From Ornithodoros turicata (taxonomy: Eukaryota > Arthropoda > Arachnida > Ixodida > Argasidae): a stretch of 64,000 nucleotides of DNA. The stretch lies in contig NC_088201.1 of NCBI RefSeq assembly GCF_037126465.1, positions 228,228,016 through 228,292,015 on the forward strand, given 5' to 3'. The notes under the pieces were generated by a model that was not told the origin of the DNA, made no database searches, and worked only from the letters and a program-made list of their open reading frames with translations. Position numbers and translations under genes: made by a program. Every line of letters starts with the position of its first letter. Within the stretch, counting starts at the first letter, position 1. Positions 42,249-53,456 of this stretch are shown piece after piece.

Positions 42249-43249
42249 AGGCCAGAAACTGATGATGCGCGTGGCGATCGCGCTAGGAAAGTTGGAGAGT
42301 GCACAGGAAACTGTCCCGTTGGTTCCGTTTTCGCGGAGGTTCAGAAAATTTTGTTCCGATTAATGCAAGAAAAATTATAATGGAAAGATACAAAACAAAC
42401 CAAATCAGAGGCCCTGTTCTATTTAAACGGGAATTCCGTTTAAGCGATTTCCGTTTAGCAAGATTCTCCTGTACTTTCAACGACTCTCCACACACGAGGT
42501 CCTCGTGCACGTGACGTCATCTGTGAACGCCTCTAGTGAAGCAAAAAACTTACACAGTCAGCATGCACCGATACTGAATGCCTTGCCCATGTGCCCTGTT
42601 CAAGAGAAACAGTTGTGAATAGAAAATTTTGACTCGATGAGAAGCTGTAACTATATTTGTGTTTCCTGTCGCGGGTGTAATAAAATATTGGAGATAAATT
42701 ACGCCTTTCATCCTTCCTGCCTCATCCTTCCTGCCTGACTCATCCCTCTCAATTCCCAAGGGCAGTTACGGAGCCTAGTCAGGTCATGTCAGGTACTTTT
42801 TATTTTACTCAAATCAATCATAACCAGTTGCAAGAACAGGACTGCGAGGGCAAGCCCTGTAATGCAGTCTCAAAAAACTTGAACTTAAAAAGCCACTACG
42901 AAAAGTAAACGAATATAAGTCTTTTAGTTTTTTCCAGGCTTGATGTAGGCGAATCACTGTGCCCACATCACGTTTTCTTCCGGTTCAATGTTGCGAATTT
43001 TGGTAAACTTGCCACATTCTGCTAAGTATTTCATAGCCGTCCCTTTCACTTAGCTTTTTTTTTTTCACGTGTTTGCCATACAGCGATCTACCAGCTCACC
43101 TCGTTTCATCTTCCTACCTCGACCTATAGGTCGAGGTAGGAAAAAAAGGTCGAGAAAGGTAGGAAAAAAGGTCGAGGTAGGCAGCAAAAAAAGGAATATG
43201 TTTTCCGGTTTCGGTATGGTCGAAGCGCGGCGCTGGAAGTGAGTGCGCG
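42249..43249. other. No gene recognised
   Basis: A short CCTACCTCGACC/GGTCGAGGTAGG palindrome followed by AGGTCGAGGTAGGAAAAAA repeats lies at 43113-43190. The rest is unassigned. Confidence 0.4.
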
Positions 43250-43460
43250 GCGCGGAAAGAGTGAAAGCGCATCGCAAGCAGCACAATGTACTGAAAGTCG
43301 AGTGCAATGGGATTGTACTCGTTACTACGAGACCTCGAACATCCGCGTAACCCTGAAACCGATTATCTCCCCGTAATGAACACGACAGTCTCCCGCAGGC
43401 AGAGGTGGGCGTTTGTCCTCACGAGCCTCGCCCTCACCTCAATTCTTTTTCGAAATTTTC
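43250..43460 (-). repeat. Inverted copy of the 12431-12600 repeat with partial hAT MITE
   Basis: 43250-43405 is the reverse complement of 12431-12600; 43405-43460 is the end of the same MITE as 12137-12430 (CAGAGGTGGGCG...), truncated. The junction CCCGCAGG matches. Confidence 0.72.
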
Positions 43461-43488
43461 CTCACAATCTTGATATATTTTAAAAATT

Positions 43489-43872
43489 TCAACGTTTAAA
43501 CGCTGTTGTAAAAGAAATTATAGCTTCATCACTAAGACACAATCCTGGGTGAAGGGGTCTAAGGTGTATATAAAGCTCTTTGAAGTGATGTGTTCCATGA
43601 TGTGAACATGTAAAGAGAATGTGCAAAATTGAGAGAGGCTCACCACAGTGCGTGCACTGGGGTAGTTCCTCCTCGTAAAGTAGGAACCCGTGAATGAGGA
43701 ACATGATACTTATCTGTAAGCTCGATCGCATCAGACGATGACACAGGTGATGCTCGATGACACAGACGATCGTCTGGGTAGCCCCCGTGAGGAAACCTGT
43801 ATTGAGGGACCACACTGCTGCAAATAACATGACAAGATACAAATTATTATTATCGCAACAAGCTGACAACAT
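43489..43872 (-). mobile_element. LINE ORF2 C-terminal fragment
   Basis: Minus-strand 127 codons contain HGFLLYEEELPQCTHCGEPL then SILHILFTCSHHGTHHF, the CX2C...HX4C cluster at the end of Jockey/R1-type ORF2 proteins, followed by the usual short tail. No RT is attached. Confidence 0.65.
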
Positions 43873-44533
43873 AGCTCAGACACAAAGGCGGTATCCAAGT
43901 CACACCACACCACCGTTACGTAGGATTCTTTGTCACAAATCAAACCAAGGCACAAAATAATAGCAATACATGAAAAAGGGTGACTATCTTGGTCTTATTA
44001 TGACGTAATACTGAACTTATACGCGAAGGTGGTTCAAAGAAATGACTGTGCACCTGCTTCCGTACCGTGCAAGCAATGCCTGCATTAACATAGTTGTTCT
44101 GAACCACCATGCTTGCCACTACTTAGAATGCGCGTTTTTCACCTGAGAACTGGAAGAAAATGTACGAGAGTTGCCGCGGTGCCCAGTAACTTCTGAAAGT
44201 CGTCTGCTCACGCGATGCACTAGCACGCGCAAAAGCAGACGATTTCTGTATCCTATCACGGACTTACCCGCAGGGCGACGTGGCAGTTCTTATTGTTGCC
44301 AACACAGATCGCGGCGTGCTCTGCAATCTTTATCAATTTAATTCGGTTATTTAATAACTGTGGCGTGTTTTGTCGGGTAAATTAGCAGTACTCCATTTTC
44401 AACAAAGGGCAATCGAATGGTACACTTTATGAAAGGGGCAGGGGGTACGAGACCGTCCCTTTAAAGGAACGCGACCCTCGGTCCTGCCTTTCTTTCAATG
44501 GGAGACAGCGAACAACTGGCCGTTCGTGGAACC

Positions 44534-45010
44534 TAGGTCCCCCAAGGTCGCCATTTACCCATGTATTTGTTCCTATCCCGATGCGTGCAATGCCGGAGGC
44601 CGCCCTTAGATACCCCATTGTTATCAGACATTGGCTTGCGTTCGATTGTAGCGCGCTAAAGAACTTGTTGAAGCACAATCCAAGCCAGGCCAAGTCACCG
44701 AAGGAGAAATGGACGACTGCGCCTGCGGCGCCTGGTACGACAGGTACGCTATGTGATGCACGCAGCCGTGCACTAGATCCTTCCGATCGTTCAACACGTT
44801 TAAAAACGGGACCAAAAAGTGAAACACGACACAGAAAGTTGTTATACGCGTTTTATTTGGACATATAAAGAGTAGATTCATTCGCAGAAACAACAAAAAC
44901 ATTTTGCCGCTAAACTTAGCGCGCTGAAGTGATCCGGAACGGCAACAGTGGGGTATCTAGTGGCGGCCTTCTTCGTTGCACGCTTTTCCGAGGTGAGTTT
45001 GGGGGACCTG
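44534..45010. mobile_element. hAT-like MITE (copy B)
   Basis: 477-bp copy of 11278-11757 with first base C-to-T changed. Flanked by GTGGAACC at 44526-44533 and 45011-45018. Different target from copy A. Confidence 0.88.
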
Positions 45011-45249
45011 GTGGAACCCAACCCTCTCCTTCCGATTTGTTTCGGTTTCAGTCTGTCTACCAATGTCATGATGACGTTTCTCTGGTAGAAGTCTATTCGA
45101 ACTCTTTGCATCTTACTCCCTGTGGGCGCACAATGGTTCAGCTTGATTTCAATGGCAGCGGTTCTTACTTCCTGAATAAAATACTGTCATTGATTGAATA
45201 TCACATTTTATGGCAAAAAATGCCATGAAGGAACCGGAGAGAAAGCAAG

Positions 45250-45437
45250 AAAATATGTGGACGTGAGTGAAAAGCGAGCTAAAAGTAATTGGAACGTAAC
45301 TTAAATTACTTTGGCAAAATTACCTGAAAAAGGAACGAGTTCCTCTGAAAGTTACCACGGCGCGAAAGTACCGAGTTAAGTTACAAGTTACCAAAAAAAG
45401 GAACTTAGTTACAGTAACGAGTTACCTCGAACTCTGG
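45250..45437 (-). mobile_element. hAT element end (fragment)
   Basis: On the minus strand it starts CAGAGTTCGAGGTAACTCGT and is rich in AGTTAC/GTAACT repeats typical of hAT subterminal regions. Partner end not identified. Confidence 0.55.
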
Positions 45438-45556
45438 TTTTTCAACGGCGTGCGTCGGGCGGGCGAGCGCGAGCTTCTCGGAGGCCGGGCACTGCGAAGA
45501 CGCGCGGAAGGCTGCGTTCGCTACAGGCGCATGCGAAACCAGCATTGAAGTCGACT

Positions 45557-45978
45557 CAGACTTGTACGTATCTTGAGTACGTACACAAACTACAGTATTT
45601 TAAATACTGCTTCCGATATTTTGGTACTCTACTCAATACTTTCGCGACAAGTATTTTTAAAGTATTTAAAATACTTTTTTCAGTATTTGCTACTCAGTAC
45701 TCAAAACACTTTTCTTTCTCGTCTGCCGTATCCAGCACACTTCCCCGTCGTGTCCAGATTTTCAGCTCAGTGGAACTTAGCCACCTTTTTTTTTGGGGGG
45801 GGGGGGATTCGCGCATCTGGTCGTCTGGTACAATAGGCTGGTCCCACGCTTGGCCTTGCTTGTCAATGGCCCGACCCCTTCGTCAGAAAACGATTCCTAC
45901 TCATATTGCAAGGTGAATCCTCAGGGGACTGGGTATACAAGAGAATCCTAGCATTTGTCGCCTTGGTCACCAAAGCAA
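45557..45978 (+). mobile_element. hAT element, truncated relative of 10117-10818
   Basis: Begins CAGACTTGTACGTATCTTGA like the 10.1-kb element and stays alignable to about 45978 (GGTGAATCCTCAGGGGACT..., CACCAAAGCAA). The distal TIR is missing. Contains a G run at 45797-45806. Confidence 0.75.
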
Positions 45979-45999
45979 TATTGTTGTGAGGAGCTTTTC

Positions 46000-46950
46000 A
46001 GCATACGAGCCTGTGCTAACAGAGAGATGTCAAAGTTTCAGCCCCGAAAACTTGGAGTTGTATAGAATAGAAAGAAAAGAATGAAAACGCAGGTCGCATT
46101 GGTGCGACCAGATGTTGAGCAGTATATCGTGGTCTACTGTCACCAGAACTACAACGAGTCATTCGACATTGTAGTCATTGTTGATGTTGTAAATGTAGAG
46201 TGTACCCTGAGGTTCTGTACAACACGCATGAAAATAAACCGTGCGCGTAATGCATATTTCTGCACTTTTTGCCGCATTTGCTGCATGTTTAATGCTTGCT
46301 TTGCCACTTTAGCTGCATGTTTTATGCGTGTTTCGTCGTTTGTTGCTGCATGTGTAGTTACATGCTTTCCCATTTTTTTACAGCATGATTGCATGCATAT
46401 CTAGTGGGGTTTTAGTGCATATAATTCCGCGGTATGGATCATGTACGACGACGACGATGAAGCTGAGCTGCGGTGAGTAATTCTGTCCTTTTTCAGATTT
46501 TCTGTAATATCTATATATCTGTGTGTCTTTTCCTCTGTGTAACTCTGTTGATGATGGGCTAGTGTTATTCTTTTGGTGTGTGTGCCATGGCCAGCCGTGG
46601 AATTCCTTCTCCCTCTGGTGAAGAAGTCTCCTGGTGGTTGTATTCGATCTTTTGGGTGTAGTTGGGTCAGATTGGGGGGTCTGGGGGGGCGCCCCCCCCC
46701 CCCCCCCCCCCAGGCACGCACTAGGCGGTGCGGGCGTCGAGACTGTGCCTCGGGTTAGGTCAGAAAGTCCTAATCCAAGATGGCGGATTTTCTCGAAGAA
46801 ACGAGCGATAAAATTTAATTTTTGTATGTTTAGTACGTTATACGACGTTGCTTTTTGTTTCATTTCATCCGTAATTTTCTCATCTGTCTAGTAAAATCAT
46901 CCGTTATTTGATGTCTACTTCCGTTTGTTTAAAAAAGCCATAAGCCCGGC
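46000..46950. other. No gene recognised
   Basis: GCATGTTT/TGCATG-rich stretch at 46265-46400 and a long G-to-C tract at 46675-46711 (GGGGGGGC then about 24 C). Frames across the C tract are artefacts. Confidence 0.4.
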
Positions 46951-46959
46951 TACGGAACT

Positions 46960-47420
46960 ACATCCGATTTGGCCTCCGTAGATGTAAATGATGTTGCCAT
47001 TCCTTTGGTTTCTTCGGAAACCAACCTCACCGTAGTTACGGTGTCTAAGGCACCGGTTGGTGTGGATAACGCGCACATGGTTTCAGAGCTGGGCCAGTGT
47101 GGCACAGTATAGGACACTGTCCGCGGGACATACTACCATCTGCACCATCCGGCTGAGGGCATACGGGTTCGCCGTTGCTTGGGTTAGGTATGTGGAAACG
47201 TTGTATAGAGCCGCTAGAAGGCGTTGTCTCTGTCGCTGGCGGCCTGTCGCCGCCCTTTGATGTAACTTGTGGGTTTCCTCAAGGATGTCCTCTCTCTCCC
47301 GCCTTGTACTCCATCGCCGTCAACACTCTACTCGAGAGACTGTGTTCAATTCCTGTTACATTGGCACTGCTAAATGGATGCCCTGCACCTCTTTTTTCGC
47401 ATATGACGGAATGAGGCCAC
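46960..47420 (+). mobile_element. Tx1-like LINE RT fragment
   Basis: Plus strand encodes LRAYGFAVAWVRYVETLYRA, then after a frame change AGGLSPPFDVTCGFPQGCPL and SPALYSIAVNTLLERLCSIP, an RT motif-B block clearly related to the 7553-9034 ORF. It ends abruptly at about 47420, before the catalytic YADD motif. Confidence 0.8.
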
Positions 47421-47464
47421 TGTTTTTTTTTGTTTTTTTATTTTTCGTGTTATTACTAAGGTTG

Positions 47465-48484
47465 ACGGGAGCTGTACTTCAAGTCGTTGCAGTCACCGGT
47501 CAACCCTTTCGGCACAAAAAAAAAAAAAAAAAAAATGTCCTCGAGACTGACGTCACATCCTTTAATCTCTCATACCATACGCAATTGTCTCTTCGTGATT
47601 TCTCCTGAGATGTCATTCAGAAATTGTTACAAATTGTAACGCATTCCACAACAGATGCTCGTAACACAGAAGGTTCACAAAGGGATTCATCTCACAAGTC
47701 GTGACGTCTTGTAGAAATATTCTTTTATTTCTTTGGATTGATTTATTCGTTTATGTCATCAGGTGAGGAGATGCAGGGCGTAAAAGAAGCATTCATCATA
47801 AACAGAGGAAAGGAATAAAGAATGGAACACAGAGGCGAAACGGAAACAATACAATGCATGTTGTTCATGCAAGTAAACCTTGGTTAACAATTCAGAGCCA
47901 CTGTATGGGTGTCCCTTCATTGTTTGTTTGTTTACTTTTCACATGTGTCACCACCCAACCCAACTCTTTTTACCCTCTACCTGTTCATGCGTGAGAGTTT
48001 CAAAAATGTCAAACACAGGTAAAATACGGCGGAATACAGATTGCATCCGTACAGCGTTCTCCTATCTGTGCATTAGCATGTGCTTCTTCAGGTGTCTCCA
48101 TCAAGGACATGCGACAGCCCAGGACTGGTGCACTTTCACGTGTACGCGGCCTCTAAGCGCTTGCATGGTTGCCATCACAAGTGTGTCTCGGCTACATGTT
48201 AGACCACAGGCTTTGTGCTCTGGCTGAACTAGCTCTAGCAGCTTCTTCTCTAGCTCTGTGTGTTCGTGCTGTACGCTCTGTTATCTATTATCTGTTGGTT
48301 TCTTGCATGAATCTGTCCGCTTGTGCTGCTGTGTGTTCCCGCACAGGCTGAATCCTGCAGGGCAGACATCGCTCTTGTATGCCCTGTTGCCAGTATGCGT
48401 CGCCACTTGGTCCTCCCTGCTTCTAGACCACGAGAATGCAGAGGGGTAGATGAATATAATTGACATGTATTGTCCCCAAGTCAT
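47465..48484 (-). pseudogene. Zinc-finger unit A (remnant of the tandem family)
   Basis: The minus-strand piece 48281-48450 reads IYPSAFSWSRSREDQVATHT and SDVCPAGFSLCGNTQQHKRT, matching the pre-finger region and first degenerate finger of the genes at 50.6 and 56.9 kb. It then stops. Its 3' flank (47500-48110) aligns with 49840-50470 (CTCATACCATAC...TTGTCTCTTCG, GTAACGCATTCCACAAC, CACTGTATGGGTGTCCC). A whole duplication unit is present but the finger array is lost. Confidence 0.75.
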
Positions 48485-48579
48485 GTTTGAGAAAAGGATT
48501 ACACCATATATCTAACACTGTCAACTAATATGATAACTGTGTGATTGATCATGAGGTTCTGTGTCTTGTTTTTTTGAGG

Positions 48580-49620
48580 GGGGTTAATTATTTTTGGTGG
48601 AGAAAACAACTGCTTTTGTTTTGCTAGCGTTTATCTTCGATTTATCTTCGAACAGTTCGAATCGGCAAAGGATTTTGCTACCTGGAGCTCTCCATATCTG
48701 CTGTATCAACTGATGGTCAGGATCTGGACCGGTGAACAACAGACCGGGTATCTTCAGCGTAGATAATGAAATCAGCATCATTCCTTCTTAGTACGATATC
48801 GTTGACGTAGATGGAATAAAGAAGAGGGCCTAAGAGACTTCCTCGTGGTATCTTAGTAAGAGAGGAAGAGTAACCATTAACAACACCCTTCTGGTAACAG
48901 CTTTAATAGATATTGCCACGTGTCATCTTTGGGGCGACCACACAGAACGGCAACGTCAGGCAACGAGGCGTTGAACGACGGGCTGAAATCCACAACATGC
49001 CGCGCTGATTGGAGAGCAATCCTTCCAGGAGCATCTGTTCCTTCGCTCGCATCAATCTCGGGGACGGGCCGACGATCTTGGAGAAGCTCCTGTATTTCCT
49101 CCTCTCCGCCGACGCGTGTTTTCTACAATGTTCGCCGCTGTGTATAAAAGCCTGTGAGCTCCCAGTCGGAACATTCTTGACCTTGGTTCTGCTTGAAAGC
49201 TACAGCTCGTGTGAGGTAGGCAGCTAAGCAGCTGAATAAAGCGTTCGCCGATTATTCGCCGTCTCGCTCATCTGTTCCCCATTCGTGACAATATAACGTG
49301 ACTAATGAAAATGCAGTGCGCCGAATTCCGTACCATGATACTATTTTACACGTAATACACTATTTTGTGCGGCGTAGAGTCAAACGTCTTGCTGAAACCA
49401 ATGAACATGCACAAGGTCAGCAGCCGATTTTCAATGTTCTTATCTGTACACGGTAAGCAAGCTCAGTTGAACTGTGTTGTCAAAAAACAAAACTGCCTTT
49501 CGGAGAGGAGGTCATATTCTTTAAAAATAGGCGGCAAGTCATATATAAATTACGCGTTCAAAGCCCTCGAAAAAGACCGGCAACACTGAAGTCGGACGGT
49601 AATAAAATGAACAGTTTCTC
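48580..49620 (-). mobile_element. LINE RT fragment (CR1/L2/Jockey-like), split by a solo LTR
   Basis: Minus strand, upstream part 49300-49600: ERQFCF...KNIENRLL, then CMFIGFSKTFDSTPHKI (RT motif A region). Downstream part 48580-48905: IPRGSLLGPLLYSIYVNDIV and FIIYAEDTRSV (mutated YADD), then NASKTKAVVFSTKN. A solo LTR lies between. Several stops; dead. Confidence 0.8.
48914..49290 (+). mobile_element. Solo LTR (Gypsy-like)
   Basis: 377 bp starting TGCCACGTG and ending TTCGTGACA, with ATAT duplicated at 48910-48913 and 49291-49294. Contains a TATA box (TATAAAAG, 49143) and AATAAA (49235), 92 bases apart, as expected for U3-R. It interrupts the LINE reading frame. Internal retrotransposon genes have been lost by LTR recombination. 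Confidence 0.8.
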
Positions 49621-50629
49621 TCATCGTTTTTGTATATCATAATAACCTTGGCTACTTTCATACTCTTGGGCCAAATTGCCTGTACATACACAAATGCCTG
49701 CCTGCTTCCATCGTTTTTGGTGCCTGAATTTCTGGACCATAGATATCATTCTCAATTAGGGAAGAATGTGGTAACATCAAGTTTGTAAAGTAGTTGTTCT
49801 AGTGGTAGTTCTAGTAGTTAGTGTTCAGTCAACCCTCTCGGCACAAAAAAAAATCGAGCAAGAGGTGACAATTTTTAAATCTCTCATACCATACACCATT
49901 GTCTCTTCGTCATTTCTCCCGAGATGTCAACAAATTGTTATAAATTGTAACGCATTCCACAACGGATGCTCGTAACACAAAAGGTAACTATCGGGAGTCT
50001 TCTTACAAGTTGTCTCGTTTTGTAAAATTATTCTTTATTTCTTTGGGCTGCTTTATTCGTTCATGTTACCATTTAAGGAGATGTAGGGCATAAAAGAAGC
50101 ATTCATCACCATAATAAAGAGGAATAAAGAGAAGAAAGGAACAAAATGCAAAGAAATAAAGACTAAAGGAATACAAAGGCAAACGGGAAACAATGCAATG
50201 CACGTTGTTCATGAAAGTAAACCTTGGTTAGCAGTTCAGAGCCACTGTATGGGTGTCCCTTCATTGTTTGTTTCTTTCTCGGCACTGTGTTTTTTTTTAT
50301 GTTTCAATGTGTCACTACCCAACCCAACTCTTTTTACCTTCGGTCTATTCACGCGCGCGAGCTTCAAAATGTCGAACACAAGTAAAATACGGCGGGAGAC
50401 AGATTGCATCCGGACAGCCTTCACCCATCTGTGCATTAGCATGTTCTTCTTCAGGTGTCTGGGTCGACGACACGAGACAGCCAAGACCTGGCTGTAGAAC
50501 AGGGAATTCTGTTTTATGGCTTCTCGTCAGTGGGCGTCCAATTGTGATATTCTACAGGACAGAGACCGCACCTGTATCGCACCGCAAGTTTGTGCTGTGG
50601 ATGATCCCTGCAGGACAGAGGTTGCAATT
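49621..50629. other. 3' flank of zinc-finger unit B
   Basis: 49640-49800 is homologous to 52290-52450 (CTTCCATCGTTTTTGGTGCCTG...), and 49815-50470 to 47490-48110, which marks duplication boundaries. 50500-50640 reads, on the minus strand, like decayed extra fingers beyond the stop of gene B. Confidence 0.6.
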
Positions 50630-51901
50630 TTACGGCAGCTCACCCGTGTGTGTTCGCTCGTGACGTGACAAGGTTGCGCGCTGTCTGAACTCTGCAAGAC
50701 AGCGACTGCACTTGTATGGCTTCTCACCCGTGTGTGTCCACTTGTGCTGCTGTAGGCCCCAGCCCTTGCTGAACTCCGCAGGGCAGACATCGCACTTGTA
50801 TGGCTTCTCGCCCGTGTGTGTCCGCTTGTGCTGCTGCAGGGTCCCACTCAGGCTGAACTCTGCATGGCAGATATTGCACTTGTATGGCTTCTCCCCCGTG
50901 TGTGTCCGCTTGTGCTGCTGTAGGTTCCCGCTGCAGCTGAACTCCGCGTGGCAGACATCGCACTTGTATGGCTTCTCACCTGTGTGTATTCGCTGGTGCT
51001 GCTGTAGGTTCCCGCTCTTGCTGAACTCCGCAGGGCAGACATTGCACTTGTATGGCTTCTCACCCGTGTGTGTCCGCCTGTGAAGCCGTAGGTGCCCACT
51101 CTGACTGAACTTCGCAAGGCAAACATCGCACTTGTATGGCTTCTCACCCGTGTGTGTCCGCCTGTGAAGCCCTAGGTGCCCACTCAGCCTAAACTCTGCA
51201 TGGCAGACATCGCACTTGTATGGCTTCTCACCCGTGTGTGCCCGCTTGTGCTGCTGTAGTAGCCCACTTTGGCTAAACTCCGCAGGGCAGACATTGCACC
51301 TGTATGGCTTCTCGCCCGTGTGTGTCCGCTTGTGCTGCTGCAGGTGGGCGCTCCGTCTGAACTCCGCAGGGCAGACATCGCACTTGTATGGTTTCTTGCA
51401 TGAATCTGTCTGCTTGTGCTGCTGTAGGTTCCTGCCCAGGCTGATCTCTGCAGGGCAGACATCGCTCTTGTATGGCCTCTTGTCAGTATGCTTCGCGACG
51501 TGGTTCTCGTCACTTCCAGACCACGAGAATGCAGAGGGATAGATGTTGAATGCAGAACCCTTCTCTCCCATCTGAACATCAGTTGGAGGAGCAGTGGGGC
51601 ACTTTTCAGACTCATTGTGACAGTGTGCAAACATGTGGCATTCGAGGCTGGCTTTCGACACGCGTGCAAGTGCACATGGCTTGCTCTGGTCTCGATGTCG
51701 CTCAGCGGGTTGGTCATCCATAATGACTAGTGCAGTGCTGTCGTGCTGTCGGGTTGTTGTGCTGATCTTGAATGGTGCCCTTGAAGAAGTGCAACCCAAA
51801 TATTCTTGATCACAGGTGCCTCTGGGCTGGTCCTTAATATGGAGCGTACCAGTGCTTTCTCTTGCGTCTGAAATTTCATAAATACGACATTCTGAGGGCA
51901 T
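50630..51901 (-). CDS. C2H2 zinc-finger protein (unit B), nine intact fingers
   Basis: 423 aa. Residues 1-165 are a finger-free N-terminus with scattered Cys/His (SLECHMFAHCHNESEKC) and no SCAN, KRAB or ZAD pattern visible. A first finger is degenerate (YKSDVC, no final His). Nine C2H2 fingers follow with TGEKPY linkers, ending HTGELP. Helix positions vary between fingers (for example RRSAHLQQH, SKSGNLQQH, RQRATLSRH), so it should read a long specific DNA site in the nucleus. The chosen ATG (51901) is the first in frame, but a splice acceptor-like TTTCAG lies 11 codons in (51870-51868), so the true N-terminus may come from an upstream exon. Tandem paralogues at 48.3, 55.7 and 56.9 kb. Target and function unknown. 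Confidence 0.85.
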   Translation of the reverse strand: MPSECRIYEISDARESTGTLHIKDQPRGTCDQEYLGCTSSRAPFKISTTTRQHDSTALVIMDDQPAERHRDQSKPCALARVSKASLECHMFAHCHNESEKCPTAPPTDVQMGEKGSAFNIYPSAFSWSGSDENHVAKHTDKRPYKSDVCPAEISLGRNLQQHKQTDSCKKPYKCDVCPAEFRRSAHLQQHKRTHTGEKPYRCNVCPAEFSQSGLLQQHKRAHTGEKPYKCDVCHAEFRLSGHLGLHRRTHTGEKPYKCDVCLAKFSQSGHLRLHRRTHTGEKPYKCNVCPAEFSKSGNLQQHQRIHTGEKPYKCDVCHAEFSCSGNLQQHKRTHTGEKPYKCNICHAEFSLSGTLQQHKRTHTGEKPYKCDVCPAEFSKGWGLQQHKWTHTGEKPYKCSRCLAEFRQRATLSRHERTHTGELP

Positions 51902-52660
51902 ATCAGTCGAGGCGCATCACTGATTCCGGATTTTTGAAAAAACAATATGGCACCACGTTCGCAATGCCTTGTCACACTGTTCGCGTTCCAACTCCACAAA
52001 TAATTCCCATTGTGCACGACTGAGGGCAGAAGCTTCAAGCAGTTCACACAACCCTCTAATATTTGCCGAGAGCTAAAGTGTAGCACTTTAAGACGGAAGG
52101 CTCTTAGCTCGATTCGGGACAGTCAGTCAGTTTTGTTTCTTTTCGTTTCCTGCATGAGTACTTTCGTTATTTTCTTTTTGCTATGTAAATAGGCTAGGCT
52201 TATTTTTTCTTGACTCCCCGACGTCTGCACTTGGTGTTGCGTAACTTGTGTAAATTTTCAGTAAGTCTTCATATTGTTTGAATACCTCGGATACTTGAAT
52301 ACTCTCGGGGAAATTGCCAGTACATAAGGAGATGCTGCCTCCTTCCATCGTTTTTGGTGCCTGAATTTCTCCGCCCTAGATATCACTCTCAATCAGAGAA
52401 CAATCCGGTAACGTCAAGTTTGTAGAGTAGCAGTTGTTTCCAGTTGTACCGTTCCCGTCAACCCTAAGAATAACTCTGGGGAAAGAAAGTGTCTTATCTC
52501 CGAACGTGATAACTGCCACACTGGGGCCTCTGGGGCAAGATAAGTGAACAAAATCCTCGCCTTGAACTAACAGAATAATTTTGTTCAATTAATATTTTCT
52601 CACGGCCCCAAGGGTTGCCGTAATCACTAGAGACCAGATTGTCATGCAAATGCATATTCT
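51902..52660. other. 5' flank of zinc-finger unit B
   Basis: 51902-52150 is shared with the upstream regions of units C and D (CACTTTAGCTCTCGG..., GGCATTGCGAACGTGGTGCC on the minus strand), so it probably holds the promoter or a 5' exon. No TATA box is obvious. Confidence 0.5.
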
Positions 52661-53193
52661 TAGACGTGAGTGCGGGTAAGCAAGTTTGAACCCACACAGT
52701 ACCCGCACGTTTGTGACCCGCACCCACACCCACTAGAATTTTATCTGGTCGACCCGCACCTGCAGTGCTGTCTGTTTACCCGCATACCTGCACTGTGACC
52801 CGCCAGGGGAAGTGTTCCTCGTCCAATTTACCGCTGTTTCTATTTGAAAACAATGGAAATTCTGAATGTTGGCTACGTGTCTCGGACAGCTTCAATCGTA
52901 TGCCAATAAAACTGCAATTCAACAGAGAGCCTTAATAATAATTCAAAGAGCATTAACAATGGAAGTCACCCGCCAGCACTTGCCCGTTGCAGTCTGGCAC
53001 ATGGATTTATACGGCCAACGACACAGGGCACTGCTGAGCTCACGTGTGACAGAGAGGGATCATTTAGCTGGCCACGGAGTGAGGGTAATGCGGGTACACC
53101 CGCATTTTACCCGCAGCGGTCGCGAATTCCTACCCGCAATTCGTGACGATATGCGGGTACCCGCGGGTATACCCGCACCCGCGCTCAGCTCTA
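52661..53193. mobile_element. hAT element with ACCCGCA subterminal repeats
   Basis: 533 bp. Ends TAGACGTGAGTGCGGGT and (reverse) TAGAGCTGAGCGCGGGT; CATATTCT duplicated at 52653-52660 and 53194-53201. Many ACCCGCA/GCGGGTA motifs near both ends. The YARNG-type terminus and 8-bp duplication fit hAT. Internal ORF is not a transposase. Confidence 0.85.
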
Positions 53194-53456
53194 CATATTC
53201 TTTCCTGAATATGGTTTACGCTGGTGGTGACATGAAAGCACATTTGAGCCTTGTCCCAAACGATTTGGGGTAAGTTTTAAGTACATGTAAATGCATATAT
53301 CATATCATACGTTGCTGCATATTTCCCTGTTCGTCACATATCGCGTATCAATCTGAACCATATTTCGCATTGCACTCCGCCGATTAGACATTGGGCATCG
53401 TGCCGTCTGCTAGCGACTCCTTGCCTGCGGGTGTCCACGCCACTCTGGTTGCGCTG

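Noticed and set aside
46690..46712. Proline- or glycine-rich coding segment over the C/G tract
   Set aside because: Homopolymer artefact. All three frames give low-complexity residues.
50712..51083. Plus-strand frames GFSPVCVRLCCCR repeated, like a cysteine-rich protein
   Set aside because: Antisense of the zinc-finger TGEKPYKC repeats of unit B (and again at 57115-57525 for unit D).
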